From assembly GCF_004353905.1 (NCBI RefSeq), contig NZ_SMOD01000012.1:124001-188000 (forward strand): a stretch of 64,000 nucleotides of DNA. The letters run 5' to 3'. The stretch is from Paraburkholderia guartelaensis (GTDB lineage: Bacteria; Pseudomonadota; Gammaproteobacteria; Burkholderiales; Burkholderiaceae). Positions 9,442 through 19,215 of the stretch are shown piece by piece. The notes under the pieces were generated by a model. The model did not search any database. It worked only from the letters and a program-made list of their open reading frames with translations, and had not been told where the DNA came from. The position numbers and the translations under genes were made by a program. Numbering within the stretch: the first letter of the stretch is position 1; each line of letters opens with the position of its first letter.

Positions 9442-10707
9442 ATGAACGCAGTAAGCGAAGCCGCGCTGACGACCGCGATTCACGTGAACGGCCAGCGTTT
9501 GTGGGACAGCCTGATGGAGGTGGCGAAAATCGGCGCCACGCCCAAGGGCGGCGTGTGCCGTCTCGCGCTCACCGACCTCGACAAGACAGGGCGCGATCTC
9601 ATCGTCCAATGGGCGAAAGAGGCCGGCTGCACGGTGAGCGTCGACCAAATGGGCAACGTGTTCATGCGCCGCGCGGGGCGCAACAACGACTTGCCGCCGG
9701 TGATGACCGGTTCGCACGCCGACTCTCAGCCCACGGGCGGGCGCTTCGACGGCATCTATGGCGTGCTGGGCGGCCTCGAGGTGATCCGCTCGTTGAACGA
9801 TCACTGCATTCAAACCGAGCGCCCCGTCGAAACCGTGATCTGGACCAACGAGGAAGGCTCGCGTTTCGCGCCGGCCATGGTTGCCTCGGGCGTGTTTGCG
9901 GGCGTCTTCACGCTCGACTACGGGCTCTCCCGCAAGGATATCGATGGCAAGACCATCGGCGAGGAGTTGCAGCGCATCGGCTATGCGGGTGAACTGCCGT
10001 GCGGCGGGCGCAAGATTCACGCGGCGTTCGAGCTGCATATCGAGCAGGGCCCGATACTCGAAGCCGAAAACAAGACCATCGGCGTCGTGACGGACGCGCA
10101 GGGGCAGCGCTGGTACGAAGTCGTGCTCACGGGGCAGGAAGCGCACGCGGGCCCGACCCCCATGCCGCGCCGCCGCGACGCGCTGCTGGGCGCCTCGCGT
10201 GTCGTGCAGCTCGTCAACGAAATTGGCCTGCGCCACGCGCCGCTGGCCTGCGCGACGGTCGGCATGATGCAGGTGCATCCGAATTCGCGCAACGTAATTC
10301 CGGGCCGCGTGTTTTTTACCATCGATTTTCGCCATCCACAGGACGACGTGCTCGCGAAGATGGACGCCGAGTTGCGCGAAGGAATCGAAAGGATTGCAGA
10401 GCAAGGCAAACTCGAAACGCAGCTCGAGCAGATTTTCTATTACGCACCGGTGCCGTTCGACAAGGCCTGCGTGAACTCCGTGCGCGCGGCGGCAGAGCGC
10501 TTTGGCTACTCGAACCGCGAGATCGTTTCGGGCGCGGGCCACGACGCGTGCTATCTCGCGACGGTCGCGCCGACTTCGATGGTGTTCGTGCCGTGCATCG
10601 ACGGGATCAGTCACAACGAGGTCGAGGACGCGACGATCGAATGGATCGAGGCGGGCGCGAACGTGCTGCTGCATGCCATGCTCGAACGCGCGAGCGAACC
10701 CGGCTGA
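9442..10707 (+). CDS. Zn-dependent amidase, beta-ureidopropionase (N-carbamoyl-amino acid hydrolase family)
   Basis: This 421-residue M20/amidase-type enzyme has metal-site motifs GSHADSQPTGGRFDG (His92, Asp103), TNEEGSRFAP (Glu137/138) and FELHIEQGP (His199), with a dimerisation-domain histidine in QEAHAGPTPMPRR. In the reductive pyrimidine pathway this family hydrolyses N-carbamoyl-beta-alanine to beta-alanine, CO2 and ammonia. Related members act on allantoate or L-carbamoyl amino acids, and context decides for the ureidopropionase role. A GGAGG site lies 7 bases before the ATG. It is the first gene of the pathway operon. Confidence 0.9.
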   Translation: MNAVSEAALTTAIHVNGQRLWDSLMEVAKIGATPKGGVCRLALTDLDKTGRDLIVQWAKEAGCTVSVDQMGNVFMRRAGRNNDLPPVMTGSHADSQPTGGRFDGIYGVLGGLEVIRSLNDHCIQTERPVETVIWTNEEGSRFAPAMVASGVFAGVFTLDYGLSRKDIDGKTIGEELQRIGYAGELPCGGRKIHAAFELHIEQGPILEAENKTIGVVTDAQGQRWYEVVLTGQEAHAGPTPMPRRRDALLGASRVVQLVNEIGLRHAPLACATVGMMQVHPNSRNVIPGRVFFTIDFRHPQDDVLAKMDAELREGIERIAEQGKLETQLEQIFYYAPVPFDKACVNSVRAAAERFGYSNREIVSGAGHDACYLATVAPTSMVFVPCIDGISHNEVEDATIEWIEAGANVLLHAMLERASEPG

Positions 10708-10830
10708 CGCCTTTGACGCCAACGCAAGCGGCCTGAGAGCCGCGCTGTCTTTCACGCTTTCCCCACGTACCGGCTGCGCATGTCATGCACAGCCGGCGGA
10801 CCCGTGTTTTGCCTCGCAAGGAGCATCCGG

Positions 10831-12225
10831 ATGTCCCAGCCCAACTCGAATGCCGCCGACGGCATCGCGCCTGGTCGCCTCACGGCCGAGCAACTCGGCT
10901 GCAATTTTGCCGACGTCGCGCCGCCGCTGTCCCTCAACGCAGCCGTCATTGCCGCAGACCGCTGCCACTATTGTTACGACGCGCCATGCGTCGCGGCTTG
11001 CCCGACCGGCATCGACATTCCGGGCTTTATCCGCAAGATCGGCAACGGCAATCTCAAGGGCGCAGCGCGCGATATATTGAGCGCGAATCCACTGGGCGGC
11101 ACGTGCGCGCGCGTGTGCCCGACCGAAATTCTCTGCGAAGGCGCGTGCGTCCGGAATCATCAGGATGGCGAATCAGTTCGCATCGGCGCGCTGCAACGCC
11201 ATGCCACCGACTTCCAGATGGCGCGCGAAGCCGCCGGCGCACCGGCGCTCTTCAAGCGCGCGAGTGAGACAGGACGACGCGTGGCTGTGGTCGGGGCCGG
11301 GCCGGCGGGGCTCGCCTGCGCGCATACGCTGGCGCTCGCCGGGCATCGCGTGAGCGTGTTCGACGCGGGTGAGAAGCCAGGCGGGCTCAACGAATACGGC
11401 ATCGCGGCGTACAAGGTCGTCGACGATTTTGCGCAGCGTGAAGTGCAATGGCTGCTTTCCATCGGCGGGATCGAAATACGCCAGGGCCAGCGGCTTGGCC
11501 GTGACGTCACGCTGACGGAGCTGCGAGCCGCCTATGACGCTGTGTTCATTGGCGTCGGCCTCGGCGGCACGCAAGCGCTTTCCGTTGAAGGCGAAGCGCT
11601 CGACGGCGTGCGCGATGCTGTGGACTTTATCGCTCGCCTGCGCGAAGCCGACGATCTGTCCACGCTGGCGGTCGGCCGCAAAGTGGTGGTGATCGGCGGC
11701 GGAAATACGGCTATCGATGCCGCCGTGCAAAGCCGCAAGCTGGGCGCGGAGCAGGTGACGCTTGCGTATCGCCGCGGCGCGGCACAGATGAGCGCCACCT
11801 GGGCCGAACAGGAATTCGCGCGCGCGCAGGGCGTGGTGCTGGTCGAATGGGTGAAGCCGCTGCGCATCACCGGCGACACCTGCGTACAGACCGTGGAGTT
11901 CGAGCGCACCGCGCTCGATGCGGGCGGCGCGTTGCGCGGCACCGGCGAAATCGTGCGCGTGGAAGCCGACATGGTCTTGAAAGCCATTGGCCAAAAGCTC
12001 TTGCCTGAAGGCCTGGTTGGCCTCGACGCCCTGCAACTTACCGCGGGTGGTGCGCGCATTGCCGTGGATGCGGACGGTGCGACGTCCGTCGAAGGCGTAT
12101 TCGCGGGCGGCGACTGCGCAGGCCATGGCGCAACCGATCTCACTGTGCAGGCCGTGCAGGACGGCAAGCTCGCCGCACGCGCGATCGACCGCTACCTCGC
12201 GAGCCAGTCCGCCAGAGCGGCTTGA
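10831..12225 (+). CDS. preT: Dihydropyrimidine dehydrogenase, PreT subunit
   Basis: This 464-residue NAD(P)H-oxidising subunit has an N-terminal Fe-S domain with two cysteine groups (Cys45, 48, 53, 57 and Cys92, 96, 102, 106), then an FAD Rossmann site (VAVVGAGPAGLACAHTLALAG) and an NAD(P) site (VVVIGGGNTAIDAAV). The architecture matches GltD/PreT and the N-terminal half of mammalian DPD. It passes electrons to PreA to reduce uracil and thymine. AAGGAG precedes the chosen ATG. PreA follows after 62 bases. Confidence 0.93.
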   Translation: MSQPNSNAADGIAPGRLTAEQLGCNFADVAPPLSLNAAVIAADRCHYCYDAPCVAACPTGIDIPGFIRKIGNGNLKGAARDILSANPLGGTCARVCPTEILCEGACVRNHQDGESVRIGALQRHATDFQMAREAAGAPALFKRASETGRRVAVVGAGPAGLACAHTLALAGHRVSVFDAGEKPGGLNEYGIAAYKVVDDFAQREVQWLLSIGGIEIRQGQRLGRDVTLTELRAAYDAVFIGVGLGGTQALSVEGEALDGVRDAVDFIARLREADDLSTLAVGRKVVVIGGGNTAIDAAVQSRKLGAEQVTLAYRRGAAQMSATWAEQEFARAQGVVLVEWVKPLRITGDTCVQTVEFERTALDAGGALRGTGEIVRVEADMVLKAIGQKLLPEGLVGLDALQLTAGGARIAVDADGATSVEGVFAGGDCAGHGATDLTVQAVQDGKLAARAIDRYLASQSARAA

Positions 12226-12287
12226 ACTGCGCTTCTTGATCCAGGCGAACAACACACCGAATCCAGACAATACGAAGGAGTCGCATC

Positions 12288-13565
12288 ATGGCCGACCTGC
12301 GTTGCAAGATTGCCGGCATTGAATCGCCAAACCCGTTCTGGCTCGCTTCCGCGCCACCCACCGACAAAGCCTACAACGTCAACCGCGCCTTCGAAGCGGG
12401 CTGGGGCGGCGTGGTCTGGAAAACACTCGGGCTCGACCCGCACGTGGTGAACGTAAGCTCGCGCTATGGCGCCACCATGTGGCGCGGCCAGCGCATTGCA
12501 GGGTTGAACAACATCGAACTCATTACCGACCGGCCGCTCGACGTGAACCTCAAGGAAATCGCGCAGGTGAAGCGGGACTGGCCAGACCGGGCGCTCATCG
12601 TCTCGCTGATGGTGCCGTGCACCGAGCAAGACTGGAAGTGGATCCTGCCACAGGTGGAAGATACCGGCGCCGATGCCGTGGAGCTCAATTTCGGCTGCCC
12701 GCATGGCATGAGCGAGCGCGGCATGGGCGCGGCCGTGGGGCAGGTGCCCGAATACATCGAAATGGTCACGCGCTGGGTGAAGGAGGGCACGCGCCTGCCT
12801 TGCCTCGTGAAACTCACGCCCAACGTGACCGACATACGCCACGGCGCGCGCGCGGCGATGAAGGGCGGCGCGGACGGCGTCTCGCTCATCAATACGATCA
12901 ACTCGATTGTGGGTGTCGATCTCGACGTGATGGCGCCGCTGCCGACCGTGGATGGAAAAGGCACGCACGGCGGGTACTGCGGCCCCGCCGCGAAGCCCAT
13001 TGCGCTGCACATGGTCGCGGAAATCGCGCGCGACCCGCAAACGCACGGCTTGCCCATCTCCGGCATCGGCGGTATTTCCGACTGGCGTGACGCCGCCGAA
13101 TTCATCGTGCTGGGCGCGGGAAGCGTGCAGGTTTGCACCGCCGCGATGCATTACGGATTCCGAATCGTCAGCGATATGATCGACGGCCTCTCCAACTGGA
13201 TGGACGACAAGGGCTACGCGAATCTCGACGCCATTCGCGGCCGCGCCGTGCCCAACGTCACCGACTGGCAGTACCTGAACCTCAACTACGACATCAAGGC
13301 GCGCATCGATCAGGACCGCTGCATCCAGTGCGGACTCTGCCATATCGCCTGCGAGGACACCTCCCATCAGGCCATCACCGCCACGCGCGACGGCAAGCGT
13401 CACTTCGAGGTGGTCGACGCAAACTGCGTCGGGTGCAATTTATGCATGCATGTCTGCCCGGTCGACGAATGCATCACGATGGAGCGCGTCGACTCGGCCC
13501 GCTACGCGAACTGGACCACGCATCCCAACAACCCGGCGCGCGTGGCCGATCCGAAAGCCGCCTGA
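12288..13565 (+). CDS. preA: Dihydropyrimidine dehydrogenase, PreA subunit
   Basis: This 425-residue protein combines an FMN-binding dihydroorotate-dehydrogenase-like TIM barrel with a C-terminal two-[4Fe-4S] ferredoxin domain (CIQCGLCHIAC and CVGCNLCMHVC). Cys137 in NFGCPHG corresponds to the catalytic cysteine region (NLSCPHG) of mammalian DPD. The adjacent serine is glycine here. It reduces uracil to dihydrouracil with electrons from PreT. GAAGGAG precedes the ATG. Confidence 0.95.
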   Translation: MADLRCKIAGIESPNPFWLASAPPTDKAYNVNRAFEAGWGGVVWKTLGLDPHVVNVSSRYGATMWRGQRIAGLNNIELITDRPLDVNLKEIAQVKRDWPDRALIVSLMVPCTEQDWKWILPQVEDTGADAVELNFGCPHGMSERGMGAAVGQVPEYIEMVTRWVKEGTRLPCLVKLTPNVTDIRHGARAAMKGGADGVSLINTINSIVGVDLDVMAPLPTVDGKGTHGGYCGPAAKPIALHMVAEIARDPQTHGLPISGIGGISDWRDAAEFIVLGAGSVQVCTAAMHYGFRIVSDMIDGLSNWMDDKGYANLDAIRGRAVPNVTDWQYLNLNYDIKARIDQDRCIQCGLCHIACEDTSHQAITATRDGKRHFEVVDANCVGCNLCMHVCPVDECITMERVDSARYANWTTHPNNPARVADPKAA

Positions 13566-13624
13566 CGCATTGAAACAGAACTGAGCCGAACTAGACCAAC
13601 GACAAGTCACGGAGAATTCCAACT

Positions 13625-15127
13625 ATGAGTCAGCCATTGACAGGCGATGCCAGCGCGCGCCGCGCCGAAAGCGAGTTATACAACGACGATCTCGCGCCAA
13701 CCGGCGCTGCGCAGCGCACGTGGCGCTGGTATCACTTCGCGGCGCTCTGGGTGGGCATGGTGATGAACATCGCCTCGTATATGCTCGCGGCCGGGCTCAC
13801 CGAGCAGGGCATGTCGCCGTGGCAGTCCGTCCTCACGGTGCTGCTCGGCAATCTCATCGTGCTCGTGCCGATGCTGCTGATCGGGCACGCGGGCACGAAA
13901 TACGGCATTCCCTACGCAGTGCTGGTGCGCTCCTCGTTCGGCACGCAGGGGGCGAAGCTGCCAGCCATGCTGCGCGCCATCGTGGCATGCGGCTGGTACG
14001 GTATCCAGTCGTGGCTTGGCGGCAGCGCCATCTATACGCTCGCCAATATCCTCACGCACAACGCACTGGTGGGCGACGCGCTGCCGTTTCTCGGCATCTC
14101 GATCGGCCAGGGTGCGTGCTTCCTTGTGTTCTGGGTGCTGCAGCTCTACTTCATCCTTCACGGAACCGATTCGATTCGCTGGCTTGAAAGCTGGTCCGCG
14201 CCCATCAAGGTCGTGATGTGCGTGGTGCTCGTGTGGTGGGCCTGTTCGAAGGCAGGCGGCGTGGGCTCGATGCTCTCGCAACCTTCCCAGTTTGCTGCGG
14301 GCGGCAAGAAAGCGGGGCTCTTCTGGGCGACGTTCTGGCCGAGCCTGACGGCCATGGTGGGCTTCTGGGCCACGCTCGCGCTCAACATTCCCGACTTCAC
14401 GCGCTTCGCGAAAACGCAAAAGGATCAATTCGTGGGGCAGGCCATCGGCCTGCCAATTCCGATGGCACTGCTTTCGGTGGTCTCGGTCGTCGTGACTTCG
14501 GCCACGGTGGTGATCTACGGTAAGGCGATCTGGGACCCTATCGATCTCACGAGCCGCATGGAAGGCGTGGGCGTGGGCATCGCGCTCGTCATCCTCACGC
14601 TCGACACGATGTGCTGCAATCTCGCCGCCAATCTGGTTGGCCCGGCGTACGATTTTTCGAGCCTCTGGCCCAAAGCGATCTCGTACAAGGCAGGTGGGCT
14701 CATCACGGCGGGTATCGCTATCCTGATGATGCCGTGGAAGATTCTCGCCACTACGCAGGGCTACATTTTCACCTGGCTCGTCGGCTATTCGGCGCTGCTC
14801 GGCCCCGTGGCGGGCATTCTCATCGTCGATTACTTCCTCGTTCGCGGCACGCGCCTCGATACGGCGCAGCTATTCGAGGAGAACGGCGAATATGCCTACT
14901 CGAACGGCTGGAACCCGGCGGCCGTCATCGCGCTGGTGCTGGGCGTGCTGCCCAATCTGCCGGGCTTTCTCAACACCGCGTTCCCGAATGTGTTTCCCTC
15001 CGTGCCCGACGCGTTCAAGAGCATTTACACCTATGCGTGGTTCGTGGGACTCGCGATTGCGGCGATCGTCTACGGATTGATGATGAAGCTCGGTAAGAGC
15101 CGGCGCCCGAGCGTGGCAAGCGCGTGA
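13625..15127 (+). CDS. NCS1-family nucleobase/hydantoin transporter
   Basis: This 500-residue protein has about twelve transmembrane helices. The first region (WRWYHFAALWVGMVMNIASY) and the segment IPYAVLVRSSFG are typical of nucleobase:cation symporter-1 proteins such as Mhp1 and PucI/uracil permeases. Its place between preA and dihydropyrimidinase makes uracil, thymine, dihydropyrimidines or hydantoins the likely substrates. An ACGGAG site precedes the ATG. Confidence 0.93.
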   Translation: MSQPLTGDASARRAESELYNDDLAPTGAAQRTWRWYHFAALWVGMVMNIASYMLAAGLTEQGMSPWQSVLTVLLGNLIVLVPMLLIGHAGTKYGIPYAVLVRSSFGTQGAKLPAMLRAIVACGWYGIQSWLGGSAIYTLANILTHNALVGDALPFLGISIGQGACFLVFWVLQLYFILHGTDSIRWLESWSAPIKVVMCVVLVWWACSKAGGVGSMLSQPSQFAAGGKKAGLFWATFWPSLTAMVGFWATLALNIPDFTRFAKTQKDQFVGQAIGLPIPMALLSVVSVVVTSATVVIYGKAIWDPIDLTSRMEGVGVGIALVILTLDTMCCNLAANLVGPAYDFSSLWPKAISYKAGGLITAGIAILMMPWKILATTQGYIFTWLVGYSALLGPVAGILIVDYFLVRGTRLDTAQLFEENGEYAYSNGWNPAAVIALVLGVLPNLPGFLNTAFPNVFPSVPDAFKSIYTYAWFVGLAIAAIVYGLMMKLGKSRRPSVASA

Positions 15128-15171
15128 GTTGTGGCAGCGCGAATTCGTTCAACTGAAGGAGACTTGGCATC

Positions 15172-16629
15172 ATGGCGATCCTGATTCGAGGCGGCACCGT
15201 CGTCAATGCGGACAAGAGCTGGCGTGCGGACGTGCTCTGCGAAAGCGGCGTGATCCAGGCCGTGGGCGAAAACCTCGACGCGCCTGCGGGCGCGACCGTG
15301 GTCGACGCGGGCGGCCAGTACGTGATGCCGGGCGGCATCGATCCGCATACACACATGGAACTGCCGTTCATGGGCACGACGGCGAGTGACGACTTCTACA
15401 CGGGCACGGCGGCGGGCCTGGCGGGCGGCACGACGTCGATCATCGATTTCGTGATTCCGAACCCGAAGCAGCCGCTCATGGACGCGTTTCGCGAGTGGCG
15501 CGGCTGGGCCGAAAAAGCGGCGGCCGACTATGGCTTCCACGTGGCCGTGACGTGGTGGGACGACAGCGTGCATCGCGACATGGGCCTGCTCGTGAACGAA
15601 CACGGCGTGTCGAGTTTCAAGCACTTCATGGCGTACAAGAACGCCATCATGGCCGACGACGAGATTCTCGTGAACAGCTTTGCGCGCTCGCTCGAACTGG
15701 GCGCACTGCCCACCGTGCATGCGGAAAACGGCGAACTCGTGTTCCAGTTGCAACGGCGGCTGCTTGCGCGCGGCTTCACGGGGCCCGAGGCGCATCCGCT
15801 TTCAAGGCCGCCCGAAGTCGAAGGCGAGGCGGCGAACCGCGCAATTCGCATTGCGCAGGTGCTGGGCGTGCCGGTGTACATCGTGCATGTCTCGGCGAAA
15901 GACGCGCTCGACGCCATCGCCCGCGCGCGCAGCGAAGGGCAGCGCGTGTTCGGCGAGGTGCTCGCCGGGCATCTGGTGATCGACGAGTCGGTGTATCGCG
16001 ACCCGGACTGGACGCGCGCCGCCGCCCATGTCATGAGCCCGCCGTTCCGTACGAAAGAGCATCGAGACGCGCTCTGGCGCGGGCTGCAAGGCGGGCTGCT
16101 ACACACGACGGCGACCGACCACTGCGTGTTCTGTGCTTCACAAAAGGCAATGGGCCGCAACGATTTCACGAGGATTCCGAACGGATGTGGCGGCGTGGAA
16201 GACCGCATGGCGGTGCTGTGGGATCAGGGCGTGAACACGGGCCGGCTCACACCGAACGAGTTCGTGCGGGTGACTTCCACCAATGCCGCGCAGATCTTCA
16301 ACCTGTATCCGCGCAAGGGCACGGTGGCTGCCGGTGCCGACGCCGACCTCGTCGTGTGGGATCCGCAGGCCACGCGTACGATCTCGGTGAAGACGCATCA
16401 TCAGAACGTCGACTTCAACGTCTTCGAAGGCATGACGGTGCGCGGCGTGCCCACACATACTATTTCGCAAGGCGAACTCGTGTGGGCGAACGGCGATCTG
16501 CGGGCGCGGCGCGGTGCCGGGCGTTACCTGAAACGGCCTGCGAACCCTGGCTATCTGCAGGCTTCGCGCCTTGCGAAGAGCTTGAAGGAGACGCAACCCG
16601 TGCATCGCGAGGGCGATGCGGCTAGTTAG
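15172..16629 (+). CDS. hydA: Dihydropyrimidinase (D-hydantoinase)
   Basis: This 485-residue amidohydrolase opens dihydrouracil to N-carbamoyl-beta-alanine. The dinuclear metal site is complete: His59 and His61 (DPHTHME), the carboxylated Lys150 (SSFKHFMAYK), His183 (TVHAENGE), His239 (IVHVSA) and Asp316 (TATDHCVF). The positions agree with characterised D-hydantoinases. With PreT/PreA upstream and the carbamoyl hydrolase at the head of the operon, all three steps from uracil to beta-alanine are encoded. Confidence 0.96.
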   Translation: MAILIRGGTVVNADKSWRADVLCESGVIQAVGENLDAPAGATVVDAGGQYVMPGGIDPHTHMELPFMGTTASDDFYTGTAAGLAGGTTSIIDFVIPNPKQPLMDAFREWRGWAEKAAADYGFHVAVTWWDDSVHRDMGLLVNEHGVSSFKHFMAYKNAIMADDEILVNSFARSLELGALPTVHAENGELVFQLQRRLLARGFTGPEAHPLSRPPEVEGEAANRAIRIAQVLGVPVYIVHVSAKDALDAIARARSEGQRVFGEVLAGHLVIDESVYRDPDWTRAAAHVMSPPFRTKEHRDALWRGLQGGLLHTTATDHCVFCASQKAMGRNDFTRIPNGCGGVEDRMAVLWDQGVNTGRLTPNEFVRVTSTNAAQIFNLYPRKGTVAAGADADLVVWDPQATRTISVKTHHQNVDFNVFEGMTVRGVPTHTISQGELVWANGDLRARRGAGRYLKRPANPGYLQASRLAKSLKETQPVHREGDAAS

Positions 16630-16671
16630 GCGAGAGGGCTCGGTTAGTTGGATTGACGGTGACGTGGCGTT

Positions 16672-17526
16672 TCACGGAACGAGACTCCTCACGTAGTTGA
16701 TTGGTGCGTGATCCGCGAGGTCACGCACCATGAGGTCACCGATGCGCCACGCGTATGTGAGCAGATAATCGCTGCGTGCGGCGGCGCGGTCCGCTTGCAC
16801 GAATGCGTCGTCGGCGTCCGGTACCAACGCGCCTTTGCGCGTGATGTAGTTAGAGTCTCCCGCGTGAACGTATCCGCCAATCGGTGGTGGCAAATCGGTG
16901 ACGAGATCGCAGCAGTCGACATAGCGCGTGATGCCGACATGGGCCAGCGTGGCGACAAACGTCGCGTCGCCTACGCGTGGCGAACCGATCGTCACGAGGG
17001 CGTTTGGTGTGCATATGCTGGCAAAGAGCGTCGCGATCGCCGCACCGAGGCTATGGCCTGTCAATATGAGTTGGGTTCGCGTCGCCGCGGTCGCTTGCAA
17101 CCAGTTATCGACCGCTTTTTTCAAGCTGCGTGCGGCGCGCGCGAATCCGGCATGAACTCGCCCGGCACTTTCCGTCCAGTCTGTCAAACTGCCTTCGAGG
17201 TCAATTGCAATATCGGTAAGCGATTGCGGTTCTGTTCCACGGAATGCAAGCACGGCGAGCCCATCGGATTTCCTCACGGCACCGAAGCCATGCGTGTCGT
17301 TGTCGGCATTGTTGAAGGGAGCCGCGCCTTCAAAACCCACGAGGGCGAGCGCTTGTTCGAGCCGCTGGAGTTCAGCGCCGCCATCCTCGTAGCGTATATA
17401 GGCAAGCCGCGCGAACTCCGCACACAGTCCGTTAATGTCGTATATGCCACCAGCAGTGAACACCGTCGGCCTGAGTCCCGGTAAGTCGAGCGCGTCGCGT
17501 GACGGGTCGTAAGGGATAGAGCACAT
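16672..17526 (-). CDS. Class 3 lipase family protein
   Basis: This 284-residue alpha/beta-hydrolase has the class 3 lipase elbow LTGHSLGAAIA (Ser159). Asp211 (LVTDLPP) and His273 (ADHAPINY) are in the places expected for the triad. The family motif LAFRGTE is also present. No signal peptide is visible, so export, if any, would need another route. GGAGG lies 5 bases before the ATG at 17526. The gene follows a patatin gene by 61 bases on the same strand, so they likely form a two-gene lipolytic operon. Confidence 0.88.
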   Translation of the reverse strand: MCSIPYDPSRDALDLPGLRPTVFTAGGIYDINGLCAEFARLAYIRYEDGGAELQRLEQALALVGFEGAAPFNNADNDTHGFGAVRKSDGLAVLAFRGTEPQSLTDIAIDLEGSLTDWTESAGRVHAGFARAARSLKKAVDNWLQATAATRTQLILTGHSLGAAIATLFASICTPNALVTIGSPRVGDATFVATLAHVGITRYVDCCDLVTDLPPPIGGYVHAGDSNYITRKGALVPDADDAFVQADRAAARSDYLLTYAWRIGDLMVRDLADHAPINYVRSLVP

Positions 17527-17587
17527 GTGCACCTCCGTCTTCTCGGCGAAACCAGGGGCTTGAGGATTTCGGCGACATATCAACGCG

Positions 17588-18820
17588 TCACTGACTGATG
17601 GATAGCCACGCGACTTTTGCGGCCTCGAACGTGTTCTGCCCAATCAGCGTCTGGAACAGTTCATTCGTCCGGACTGCCTGGTTAGGCACCGGCCCTTGAA
17701 TCCAGAGGTCGCAGAATCTCGTGATGAGGTCGACGTCTGATTGCTGGGTCGCGTCCATGTCCAGTTTCACGAGCGCCGCGAATTCCGTCGATTCGAGGCC
17801 GTCCGGCAGTGTCCAGTTGCCGTTTGTGTAGCAAGGCCGAATCATGGGATTCATGCGCACTAGCGGTCCCTCATTTGCCGGCTCATCCGGATTGCAGCAG
17901 CCTATGCCCCCGAGCGTCAGGTAGGCGGCGAAAGTGGCGGCGTCGGGTGGATCGGAAACGATGCTCTTGGCCATCGTACCGATATCGGTTGGCAGGCCCG
18001 TGGATTGTTGATGGAGTACGAGTTCCGCATCTGTCGTATCCGGCAGGCCGGGTTCGACTAGCGGCAGGCTGGTATTGCCCGTTCCAATGCTCAAGGCAGC
18101 GATTGGGCCGTCCGCACACGCGTAGGGTTGCCGGTTGGCTATCGTCTCGAGTACTGCGGCCTGCACAGGGTTGTTGTAGCCCGCTACGGCGCCATCCCAG
18201 AAGCGATGCGGCGCGTAGCCCGCGTTGGTGGGGAAAATGGCCGGCTGGTCGAAGTAGTCGATGGGCGCGTTGGTGGAGGCGTGGATGGCTTCGGCCACCG
18301 TTGGCGCCTGTGGGCGGATGGTGTTGTTCGCCAGGCTCTCTAAGTCGGAGCGAAAGAACATGCAATGCCGCAGGTCGTAGTCGAAGGCTGGAATCAGGAT
18401 TCTCGGCCACGGGCCGGCGCCCCCATCCATCTCCTTCGGCAACTGGTCGAGACGCGTGCCGCCGAATCTCGGCAAAGTCGCCTGTATGCCCAGGAATTTA
18501 CGTGAGGCCGAGTACTTAGGCCCAAGCCCTAGCGTGTCCTCCAGCAGCTTGTTGCCGATACCGGCAAGGCCGCCAAGCGGCGCAAAGATGCTGCTTCGGC
18601 GCGTAGCGTCCAGAAACAGATTCAAGATTTCGGATAGCGGGAGGTTCTCAATCAAGCCCCCCAGCACGAGCGATCCGCCGGAATTGGCGGCGACCAGGTC
18701 GAAATTGTGAAGTACCTCGTGCCCGGTTTTATTGGGGCCGTAGATTTCCTGCAATGCGCGGACCTGGATCAACGCCCAGGTGCCTCCGCCGTCCAGGGAA
18801 AGGATTCGAAAGCGCGGCAT
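17588..18820 (-). CDS. Patatin-like phospholipase
   Basis: This 410-residue patatin opens with an oxyanion loop (LSLDGGGTWAL). The nucleophile elbow reads A-N-S-G-G (Ser47), with Ala in place of the usual first Gly. The dyad Asp is Asp210 in FWDGAVAGYNNP. Bacterial patatins cleave phospholipids or other acyl esters. GGAGG precedes the ATG at 18820, which begins exactly at the patatin domain. No signal peptide. Co-directional with the class 3 lipase. Confidence 0.88.
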   Translation of the reverse strand: MPRFRILSLDGGGTWALIQVRALQEIYGPNKTGHEVLHNFDLVAANSGGSLVLGGLIENLPLSEILNLFLDATRRSSIFAPLGGLAGIGNKLLEDTLGLGPKYSASRKFLGIQATLPRFGGTRLDQLPKEMDGGAGPWPRILIPAFDYDLRHCMFFRSDLESLANNTIRPQAPTVAEAIHASTNAPIDYFDQPAIFPTNAGYAPHRFWDGAVAGYNNPVQAAVLETIANRQPYACADGPIAALSIGTGNTSLPLVEPGLPDTTDAELVLHQQSTGLPTDIGTMAKSIVSDPPDAATFAAYLTLGGIGCCNPDEPANEGPLVRMNPMIRPCYTNGNWTLPDGLESTEFAALVKLDMDATQQSDVDLITRFCDLWIQGPVPNQAVRTNELFQTLIGQNTFEAAKVAWLSISQ

Positions 18821-19215
18821 ATGACCTCCAGTCGAACGAGTTGAGTGGCCGTTTGGGCCGTTGCTCGAGCAGTCAAGCGAGCGTGGCATCGATGGCGTGC
18901 CACTTGGGTGGCCCGGTGATGCCGTCGCGTGCAAGTTGAGGGGCGCGCTGGGATGCGCGGAGCTGCCGCGCAGGCCGTCGTTATAGTGGGGTCTGGAAGG
19001 GGAAAGGGCTCAGCGCGACCTTCATTTGGAATGCGAAGTAAAGGCTAGCGCTGACGCCATACTTGCTTATGTTCGATAGCTCACACTTCCCGCGCCCTCA
19101 GCGTTTGCACTGATCGGAGAGGATCGCAATCGTTCGTAGCGGTGCAAGCATCGGTTTGCTTACAACGTGCCGCTACGCATAATTGGGTGATTGAAGAGGG
19201 CGAGCGCCGAATCAG
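18821..19215. other. Intergenic stretch without a gene
   Basis: These 395 bases lie between the patatin start and the end of the phosphoribosyltransferase gene. No credible coding frame was found on either strand. The only structure seen is the inverted repeat annotated separately near 19135-19177. The patatin promoter presumably lies here, but no clear -10/-35 was recognised. Confidence 0.5.
19135..19177. repeat. Inverted repeat (hairpin) beside the phosphoribosyltransferase gene
   Basis: CGTAGCGG (19135-19142) and CCGCTACG (19170-19177) are perfect 8-base arms with a 27-base loop that itself contains an AAGC/GCTT pair. It lies 39 bases beyond the 3' end of the AT-richer phosphoribosyltransferase gene. 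It could be a factor-independent hairpin, though no T-run follows on either strand, or a relic of an insertion boundary. Confidence 0.35.
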
